From positions 1-64,000 of the forward strand of contig CABUQW010000001.1 of assembly GCA_902493895.1 (NCBI GenBank): a stretch of 64,000 bases of DNA. The letters are read 5' to 3'. The position numbers and the translations under genes were made by a program. The number at the start of each line of letters is the position of its first letter. Position 1 is the first letter of the stretch. This document shows positions 58,775 to 64,000 of the stretch, in pieces. Origin of the DNA: an uncultured Collinsella sp. Its GTDB lineage: Bacteria; Actinomycetota; Coriobacteriia; Coriobacteriales; Coriobacteriaceae. Under the pieces are notes generated by a model. The model was not told the origin of the DNA and made no database searches. It saw only the letters and a program-made list of their open reading frames with translations.

Positions 58775-60190
58775 ATGGGGAGCAAATCTCAGCAACAAGT
58801 TCAAGTAACGCCATCGGCCTCTGCGGCGATTCTCGTCGTAATGTATATTGCAGCCTTTGTTGCCGCGTTTAACGAGAACATCATTAACGTGGCGTTGCAC
58901 GACATTATGGCAGCCTTTTCGGTGAGTGCCACCACGGCACAGTGGCTCGTCTCGGGCTACATGATCGTGACGTCGATTTTTACGGCCATCATGGCCTTCC
59001 TGTCCGGCCGTTTCTCGACGCGCAAGCTGCTGTTTTTCGCATGCGGATGCATGGTCGCCGGCGAAGTCCTGTGCCTGGTCGCTCCGTCGTTTAGCGTTTT
59101 GCTGCCAAGTCGTATTTTGCAGGCTGCGGGATCGGGCATCTTGTTCCCGCTCATGATGAACGTGGTGCTGTCTTGCGCCCCGCGCGAGAAGCTCGGTCTG
59201 TATCTGAGCCTGGGCGGCGCATGCATTACGCTAGGACCGGCGTTTGGACCCGTGATTAGCGGTCTTATGTGCACGTTATTTGGCTGGAGGGCGGTGTTCG
59301 TAGTGCCGCTGGTGGGCGGCATTGCGGTCGCTGCGGCGGGCGTAAAGCATGTCCAGAATGTCGGAGAGCGCTCGAACACCACGCTTGACATTCTGTCGGT
59401 TGTTTTGCTCGCTGCCGGCATTACGGCGTTTGTGTATTCCGTGGGTGAGTTCTCGACCAATCTGATTGCCGGTGTCGTGGCGCTTTTCGCTGCCGTTGTG
59501 CTGCTCGGCCTGTTTGCGGCCCGTCAGCTCAAGCTCGAGCATCCGGTGCTTAACGTGCGTCCCATGGCGAGCGTTCGCTTTTGGCCTGCGTGCCTGCTTG
59601 TGGTGGTGTCGATGATGACGACGTTCTCGATGAGTGTTTTGTTGCCGCTCTATTTTGAAGGTGCCTACGGCATGACCGCACTTGTTGCGGGCCTGCTCAT
59701 TTTGCCGGCGATTGCCTGCAACGCCGTGACCTCGATTGTGGGCGGACGCGTGATGGATGCCCGTGGCGCATGGCCGCTGCTGCCGGTCGGCTTTGCCCTG
59801 ATTGCCGTGGGGCAGACTGCAATCTCGATGACGGCGGCAAGCATGAACATCGGCGTCGTCGTGGCGCTGACCGTTGTGGTGTATGCCGGAGTCGGTTTGG
59901 TGCTGAGCCCCTCGCAAACGGCCGGCTTGGAGACGCTGCCTGCCGCTGAACATCCTCACGGAACGGCATTGCTTAACACGTGGAACATGATTGCCGCATC
60001 GTTTGGCCCGTCGCTGTTTATCGGCCTGCTCTCGAGTTCTGCGGCGACTGCCGGCGCGGCTGGCGTTGCGACCGACGTTGCCCAGGCGATTGGATTTGCA
60101 ACTGCGGTGCGTGTGGCGGCTGTGATTGCCGTGGTCGGGTTCGTGGCGTCGCTGGTGTACGCTCATCGCGAGTCGCACATGTCGCATTAA
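58775..60190 (+). CDS. MFS transporter, DHA2 (EmrB/QacA)-like
   Basis: 471 residues with 13-14 predicted membrane helices. The first helix has AFNENIINVALHDIM and the loop 2-3 region FLSGRFSTRKLLFF; GRVMDARGAWPLLPVG is the repeat of motif A. This places it among drug:H+ antiporters of 14-helix type. Substrate unknown. ATG 58775 follows GGAAGGA; the long 5' extension is rejected because it lacks similarity. It precedes the RGG protein by 151 bases. Confidence 0.87.
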   Translation: MGSKSQQQVQVTPSASAAILVVMYIAAFVAAFNENIINVALHDIMAAFSVSATTAQWLVSGYMIVTSIFTAIMAFLSGRFSTRKLLFFACGCMVAGEVLCLVAPSFSVLLPSRILQAAGSGILFPLMMNVVLSCAPREKLGLYLSLGGACITLGPAFGPVISGLMCTLFGWRAVFVVPLVGGIAVAAAGVKHVQNVGERSNTTLDILSVVLLAAGITAFVYSVGEFSTNLIAGVVALFAAVVLLGLFAARQLKLEHPVLNVRPMASVRFWPACLLVVVSMMTTFSMSVLLPLYFEGAYGMTALVAGLLILPAIACNAVTSIVGGRVMDARGAWPLLPVGFALIAVGQTAISMTAASMNIGVVVALTVVVYAGVGLVLSPSQTAGLETLPAAEHPHGTALLNTWNMIAASFGPSLFIGLLSSSAATAGAAGVATDVAQAIGFATAVRVAAVIAVVGFVASLVYAHRESHMSH

Positions 60191-60341
60191 TGTGTGCACA
60201 TAGATTCTGCAGCTAGATTGGAAGGCGACACCATAAACTAATGGGCGTTTGCCGAGAGGCATGAATGTTTAAAGCGCAAAGAGTGCGCGACGGGCCCCGC
60301 GAATGGGGCGATGATGCCCGAGAGGGCCAAGAAGGAGTCTC

Positions 60342-61253
60342 ATGTCTGAGAGCGAAGAGATCATGAACGAGACCGAGAACGAGACCATGGCTGCCGAGGT
60401 TGAGGCAGTCGAGACCGTGGAGACCGAAGCTGCCGAGGTTGAGGCTGCTGACGAGGTTTCCGCCGAGGAGGAGGCCGAGGTTGTCGAGGCCGCCGTTGAT
60501 TACGATGACGAAGAGCTGATGGACAAGATGCAGAAGGCCGCCCGCCTGCTGCGTAGCCGTCGCTTTGCTATTTCCAAGGAGGAGGAGGCCAAGGCCGAGC
60601 GCATGGCGAACATCGAGCGCGCCATCAAGCTTCTTGACCTCAAGCCCAAGATGGAGCAGAAGGAAATGTCCGACCTGCTGGGCATGCGCCTTCGTGAGCT
60701 CGATGGCCTGATGGCCGAGGCCGAGGCTGCCGATCTGGTCGGCCGCATCGACGACGCCGAGGGCGATATGCGCAAGATCGTTGTCTTCGCTGCCGAGGAT
60801 GCCGCTGAGGGTCTGGTCGAGCTTGCCAACAAGAAGGAGAAGCTCCTGCCCGAGCTTTCTTACGAGGAGGCCACCGAGCTGATGGCCGCTCTCGATAAGG
60901 TTATCGCTCCGCTCGTCGCCATGGGCCTGGACGAGGACCGCGGTCCTCGCGGCGGCCGTGACGACCGCGGTGGCCGTGGCGGCGACCGTGGCGGTCGCGG
61001 CGGCTTTGGCGATCGCGGTGGCCGTGGCGGTGACCGTGGCGGTCGCGGTGGCGATCGTGGCGGCCGTGGCGGTTTTGGTGACCGTGGCGGCGACCGTGGC
61101 GGTCGCGGCGGCTTCGGCGGCAACCGTGGTGGCTATGGCGATCGCGGTGGCAACCGTGGCGGCTTCGGCGGCAACCGTGGTAACGACCGCGGCGGTCGCG
61201 GTGGCGATCGTGGCGGCCGCAACGGCGGCGGCTTCCGCGGCAACCGCTTCTAA
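60342..61253 (+). CDS. Winged-helix-like protein with acidic N-terminus and RGG-repeat tail
   Basis: 303 residues in three parts. Residues 1-57 are highly acidic (E-rich, A-V-E repeats). 58-195 are a helical region with MarR-like winged-helix features (MEQKEMSDLLGMRLRELDGLM, DLVGRIDDAEGDMRKIVVF). From 196 to the end is an almost uninterrupted RGG/DRGG/GFG/GGNRGG tail with about 20 RGG tripeptides. RGG tails bind RNA and promote condensation in eukaryotes; in bacteria they occur at the ends of some DEAD-box helicases. Not recognised as a named protein. ATG follows AAGGAG. Strong hairpin downstream. Confidence 0.8.
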   Translation: MSESEEIMNETENETMAAEVEAVETVETEAAEVEAADEVSAEEEAEVVEAAVDYDDEELMDKMQKAARLLRSRRFAISKEEEAKAERMANIERAIKLLDLKPKMEQKEMSDLLGMRLRELDGLMAEAEAADLVGRIDDAEGDMRKIVVFAAEDAAEGLVELANKKEKLLPELSYEEATELMAALDKVIAPLVAMGLDEDRGPRGGRDDRGGRGGDRGGRGGFGDRGGRGGDRGGRGGDRGGRGGFGDRGGDRGGRGGFGGNRGGYGDRGGNRGGFGGNRGNDRGGRGGDRGGRNGGGFRGNRF

Positions 61254-61256
61254 TTG

Positions 61257-61286
61257 GGTTACGCGGTTTTACCAAACCGCGTAACC
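61257..61286. terminator. Hairpin after the RGG protein gene
   Basis: Perfect 13-base arms GGTTACGCGGTTT (61257-61269) and AAACCGCGTAACC (61274-61286), loop TACC. Starts three bases after the stop. No T-tail. Confidence 0.7.
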
Positions 61287-61298
61287 AGTTGACGCTGT

Positions 61299-61397
61299 AA
61301 ACCCGTCAGAGCGGCAATCTGCCTTTCAGCTTCGGCGGCATGACCAAAAGGTCAATGCCGCCTCGCTTCAAGGCACCTTGCTCGCTCTGGCGGGTTT
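61299..61397 (+). ncRNA. Candidate structured RNA (or REP-like fold)
   Basis: Outer stem AAACCCGTCAGAGCG (61299-61313) with CGCTCTGGCGGGTTT (61383-61397), one G:U pair. Inside, GGCGGCATGACC (61334-61345) and GGTCAATGCCGCC (61350-61362) form a second stem with a one-base bulge and an AAAA loop. The middle bases could add a third short stem. A TTTTCGC tail follows. Could be the terminator of the upstream gene, an sRNA or a REP. Confidence 0.4.
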
Positions 61398-61450
61398 TCG
61401 CTGTCGGTGTCAAAACATCGGCGTCGCCTTGATTCAAACCTGCCAAAAAG

Positions 61451-61508
61451 GTAGTCGTTGGGGACGTTCTTGTTCGAGTGGTCGTTTAAGAACGTCCCCA
61501 ACGACTAC
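61451..61508. repeat. REP-like element, GGGGACGTTCTT perfect palindrome
   Basis: Perfect 21-base arms 61451-61471 and 61488-61508 (GTAGTCGTTGGGGACGTTCT...) around 16 bases. The same core occurs degenerate at 13567-13660. Confidence 0.85.
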
Positions 61509-61515
61509 ATAGCAT

Positions 61516-61579
61516 GAGAGTGGATAATCTCCCGGTTTGAGCCCATATTCATGCTCAAGGTGGGAGATTGTCCACTCTC
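61516..61579. repeat. Long hairpin with TTGAGC inner stem
   Basis: 18-base arms 61516-61533 (GAGAGTGGATAATCTCCC) and 61562-61579 with one G:U, plus an inner TTGAGC/GCTCAA stem (61537-61542/61553-61558). Followed on the plus strand by TTTTGTTT. It is 3' of the pdxT stop and can terminate either direction. Confidence 0.75.
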
Positions 61580-61602
61580 GTTTTGTTTGTTGATTTCGAT
61601 GC

Positions 61603-62190
61603 CTACATTTGTAGGAATAGTTCGTGGAGGCGGGTGTCTTCGTCGAGTTCGGGGTGGAAGGTTACGCCGAGCTGGTTGCCCTGACGGGCGGCGACGATAC
61701 GGCCGTCGACTTTTGCTAAGACCTTGGCGTCGCCGTGGACCTCGACGATGCGGGGCGCGCGGATGAACGTCAGCGGCACTTCACCGTCGATGCCGGCTAC
61801 CTGCCCCTTGGTTCGAAAGCTGCCGAGCTGCCTGCCGTAGGCATTGCGCTCGACAAGTACATCCATGGTTGCCAGGCGCGGCGTGCCCTTATCGTCGTGG
61901 GCGGCAAGGTCGTGAGCCAGTAGAATCAGGCCGGCGCAGGTGCCCAGGACGGGCATGCCTTCAGCGATACGGGCACGAAGCTCCTCGAGCATGCCCAACT
62001 CATCAAGCAGCTTCCCTTGAACGGTAGACTCGCCGCCGGGAAGTACCAGACGGTCAAAGTCCTGCTTCAAATCAGCCGCCTGTCTCAGCTCAATACAACG
62101 TGCGCCCAGTTCGGATAGCCTTGCCTCGTGCTCGGCAAAAGCGCCTTGGACCGCCAGCACGGCGACCGTTTGGTCTGTATAATCGCTCAT
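61603..62190 (-). CDS. pdxT: Pyridoxal 5'-phosphate synthase glutaminase subunit
   Basis: 195 residues. PdxT hydrolyses glutamine and channels ammonia to PdxS. The glutaminase elbow is LGTCAGLILLA (Cys nucleophile) with LPGGESTVQ early and the catalytic His/Glu pair in VTFHPELDED. ATG follows GAAAGGA. It lies 20 bases downstream of pdxS on the same strand, forming the DXP-independent vitamin B6 pathway with it. Confidence 0.95.
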   Translation of the reverse strand: MSDYTDQTVAVLAVQGAFAEHEARLSELGARCIELRQAADLKQDFDRLVLPGGESTVQGKLLDELGMLEELRARIAEGMPVLGTCAGLILLAHDLAAHDDKGTPRLATMDVLVERNAYGRQLGSFRTKGQVAGIDGEVPLTFIRAPRIVEVHGDAKVLAKVDGRIVAARQGNQLGVTFHPELDEDTRLHELFLQM

Positions 62191-62210
62191 GTGCGATCCT
62201 TTCTGCTGGA

Positions 62211-63101
62211 CTAGCGCCCGCGCTCCTCCATGATGATCTCGATTTCGTCGGCGTTGATGCCCACCATGGCCTCGCCCAGGTCCTCCGAAAGCTCGGCGAT
62301 GAGTTTGGCATCGGTGAAGTTTGCCACGGCCTTGACGATGGCGGCTGCGCGCTTGGCGGGGTCGCCGCTCTTAAAGATGCCCGAGCCGACAAAGACGCCT
62401 TCGGCGCCCAGCTGCATCATCAGCGCGGCGTCGGCGGGGGTCGCTACGCCGCCGGCGGCAAAGTTCACGACGGGAAGCTTACCCGTGGCATGGACCTCGC
62501 GCACCAGCTCGACCGGAACCTGCAGTTGCTTGGCTGCCTCAAAGAGCTCGTCGTCGCGCAGGGCAACAACGTCACGGATCTGCTTTTGGATCTTGCGCAT
62601 GTGACGCACGGCCTGAACGACGTCGCCTGTACCCGGCTCACCCTTGGTGCGAATCATCGTGGCGCCCTCGGCAACACGGCGCAGCGCCTCGCCCAGATCG
62701 CGGGCGCCGCAGACAAACGGCACGTTAAACTGGGTCTTGTCGATGTGATAGACGTCATCGGCAGGGGAGAGAACCTCGGACTCGTCGATGTAATCGATCT
62801 CGATGGCCTGCAGGACCTGCGCCTCGACGATGTGACCGATGCGGCACTTGGCCATGACGGGGATGGAGACGGCCTCTTGGATGCCCTTGATCATCTTGGG
62901 GTCGCTCATGCGCGAGACGCCGCCTGCGGCGCGGATGTCGGCCGGAATGCGCTCGAGTGCCATGACGGCGCAGGCGCCCGCCTCCTCGGCGATGCGTGCC
63001 TGCTCGGGCGTGGTGACGTCCATGATGACGCCGCCCTTGAGCATCTGCGCGAGCTCGCGATTGAGTTTGACGCGATCGGCCTTGCTGGTCTGTTCTGCCA
63101 T
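62211..63101 (-). CDS. pdxS: Pyridoxal 5'-phosphate synthase lyase subunit
   Basis: 296 residues. PdxS makes PLP from ribose 5-phosphate, glyceraldehyde 3-phosphate and ammonia. Family blocks: ALERIPADIRAAGGVSRMSDPK, VMAKCRIGHIVEAQ, YIDESEVLSPADD, FAAGGVATPADAALMMQLGAEGVFVGSGIFKS. The catalytic lysines lie in VMAKCRIGH and the later MIRTKGEPG. ATG 63101 follows AAGGGAG. Divergent from pdxR. Confidence 0.97.
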   Translation of the reverse strand: MAEQTSKADRVKLNRELAQMLKGGVIMDVTTPEQARIAEEAGACAVMALERIPADIRAAGGVSRMSDPKMIKGIQEAVSIPVMAKCRIGHIVEAQVLQAIEIDYIDESEVLSPADDVYHIDKTQFNVPFVCGARDLGEALRRVAEGATMIRTKGEPGTGDVVQAVRHMRKIQKQIRDVVALRDDELFEAAKQLQVPVELVREVHATGKLPVVNFAAGGVATPADAALMMQLGAEGVFVGSGIFKSGDPAKRAAAIVKAVANFTDAKLIAELSEDLGEAMVGINADEIEIIMEERGR

Positions 63102-63191
63102 GGTTGCTCCCTTGGTTGGCATGTGCATTGCTTGACGGAACATCCTATCGGGGGGCTGGATATGGCAAAATACTCAGTTTTCGAGATAATA

Positions 63192-63235
63192 ATAAGGTCA
63201 GCATAATACCAGATTGAACGGCTCGATAAGGTCAG
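63192..63235. promoter_or_regulatory. Direct repeats in the pdxST-pdxR divergent promoter
   Basis: ATAAGGTCAG occurs at 63192-63201 and 63226-63235, spacing 34 bases. PdxR/MocR-type regulators bind spaced direct repeats, so these are the best candidate binding sites for the divergent regulator. Confidence 0.6.
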
Positions 63236-63246
63236 GTGGCAAACTC

Positions 63247-64000
63247 ATGCTTGACTACAATTTGGAAAAACGTGGCGAGGCATCGCTTTATGAGTATGTT
63301 TACCAGCAAATTCGAGATGATATTGTTGCTGGACGTATTGCGGCGGGGGAGCATCTTCCGTCTAAGCGTGCCTTTGCCAGTCATCTGGGAATCAGTGTCA
63401 TTACCATCGAGAATGCATATAGCCAGTTACTCGCTGAGGGCTATATTTGCTCAATGCCGCGTCGTGGCTACTACGCTTGCGAGCTTCCGGATGCACCGGT
63501 TTTGGCTTCGGCTGCGGAGGGCATCGACAGAGATGCCGTTTCTGTGGGTCCCAGCGCGCATGATGTCAACGGACAGGTTGAGCTGTTCGATGCACTTTCT
63601 CCTTCTGCTTTGGAGGCGGCGCGGCTTTGGCAAAGTGCGCTACGGGCGACGCTGGCATCCGAAGACGAACGCGAAATCTTTTCGCCCGCACCGGCGCAGG
63701 GCACCGCTCGGCTGCGACGCGCAATTGCTCACCATCTGCGCGGGACAAGGGGTATGAATGTCGACCCCAACAATATCGTTATCGGCGCGGGCGCCCAGCT
63801 GCTCGATACCATGTTGGTTCAGTTGCTTGGAGCCGACAAGGTGTATGCCGTTGAGGATCCGGGCTATTTGCGTCTGACGCGCATCTATCAGGCTATGGGT
63901 TGCGAAGTTCGACATATCCCGTTGGATGATGACGGTGTGGACCTGAGCGCTCTGCAGAAAACTGGGACCGATGTCCTTCACCTGATGCCGTCCCATCAGT
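63247..64000 (+). CDS. PdxR-like GntR/MocR family regulator, 3' partial
   Basis: 251 residues visible; the frame runs off the window. The N-terminal wHTH (~residues 10-80; GEHLPSKRAFASHLGISVITIENAY) is followed by a linker and a class I aminotransferase-like domain (NIVIGAGAQLLDTMLVQLL, AVEDPGYLRLTRIY). In PdxR the PLP-binding domain senses vitamin B6 and activates or represses pdxST. Divergent orientation from pdxS and the direct repeats between them support the PdxR identity. The PLP lysine region lies outside the window. Confidence 0.87.
   Translation, partial: MLDYNLEKRGEASLYEYVYQQIRDDIVAGRIAAGEHLPSKRAFASHLGISVITIENAYSQLLAEGYICSMPRRGYYACELPDAPVLASAAEGIDRDAVSVGPSAHDVNGQVELFDALSPSALEAARLWQSALRATLASEDEREIFSPAPAQGTARLRRAIAHHLRGTRGMNVDPNNIVIGAGAQLLDTMLVQLLGADKVYAVEDPGYLRLTRIYQAMGCEVRHIPLDDDGVDLSALQKTGTDVLHLMPSHQ

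Noticed and set aside
60958..61284. Ala/Val-rich frame in the RGG repeat region
   Set aside because: Frame-shifted reading of the GGN repeats; the RGG frame has the RBS and the folded N-terminal part.

Overview
The window looks like chromosome of a gut Coriobacteriia, most likely Collinsella. The basis is inference: GC is high with strong third-position GC bias, and it carries a choloylglycine (bile salt) hydrolase, GGDEF/EAL proteins, EFR1-type ferredoxin, small-type peptide deformylases, PdxS/PdxT with a PdxR-like regulator, and an HTH-aminotransferase fusion. No rRNA, tRNA, CRISPR array, prophage or intact insertion sequence is visible. The first gene (LOG family) and the last gene (PdxR-like) are cut by the window edges.

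Layout. 0-6 kb: LOG protein, ClC-type channel, EFR1 ferredoxin, an EamA transporter, and a GntR-ABC transporter operon with a palindromic operator. 5.7-6.0 kb holds an unusual array of one 15-bp sequence alternating in orientation every ~40 bp. 6-17 kb: peptide chain release factor 3, a candidate preQ1 riboswitch before a VUT-family transporter, SDR, uracil-DNA glycosylase, EamA plus divergent LysR, MATE, two rRNA methyltransferase-like genes and small proteins. 17-26 kb: a TetM-like GTPase, then a UvrA2-like protein between two paralogous AAA ATPases, then TrmL and a CobW-type GTPase. 26-32 kb: ArsC-like protein, flavodoxin-like reductase, two related multi-domain GGDEF proteins (one with EAL), and a patatin. 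33-35 kb: a TPP-riboswitch-controlled thiamine salvage operon (thiM, thiamine-binding protein, thiE). 35-42 kb: HAD phosphatase, LysR plus a MetE-like methyltransferase, two nucleobase permeases and an esterase. 42-48 kb: a peptide deformylase-like protein lacking the catalytic glutamate, bile salt hydrolase, a Tat-type lipoprotein esterase and a Kup potassium transporter. 48-52 kb: EamA/LysR divergent pair and the XRE-aminotransferase fusion. 52-58 kb: a probable catabolic operon (amidohydrolase, two neutral-ceramidase-fold proteins, PTS EIIBC) with a LysR gene at its end. 58-64 kb: canonical peptide deformylase, MFS exporter, an RGG-repeat protein, structured intergenic elements, and pdxST with divergent pdxR.

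The other recurring theme is a set of REP-like palindromes. Several share a GGGAC core and lie exactly at or over stop codons (14528, 19364, 23086, 24343), with related copies at 13629, 24993, 35110 and 61451. They act at least as 3' hairpins and may be mobilised by a transposase outside the window. The best candidates for undescribed biology are the AAA-UvrA2-AAA locus, the ceramidase-fold/PTS operon, the RGG protein, the alternating-orientation repeat array and the deformylase with an altered active site.
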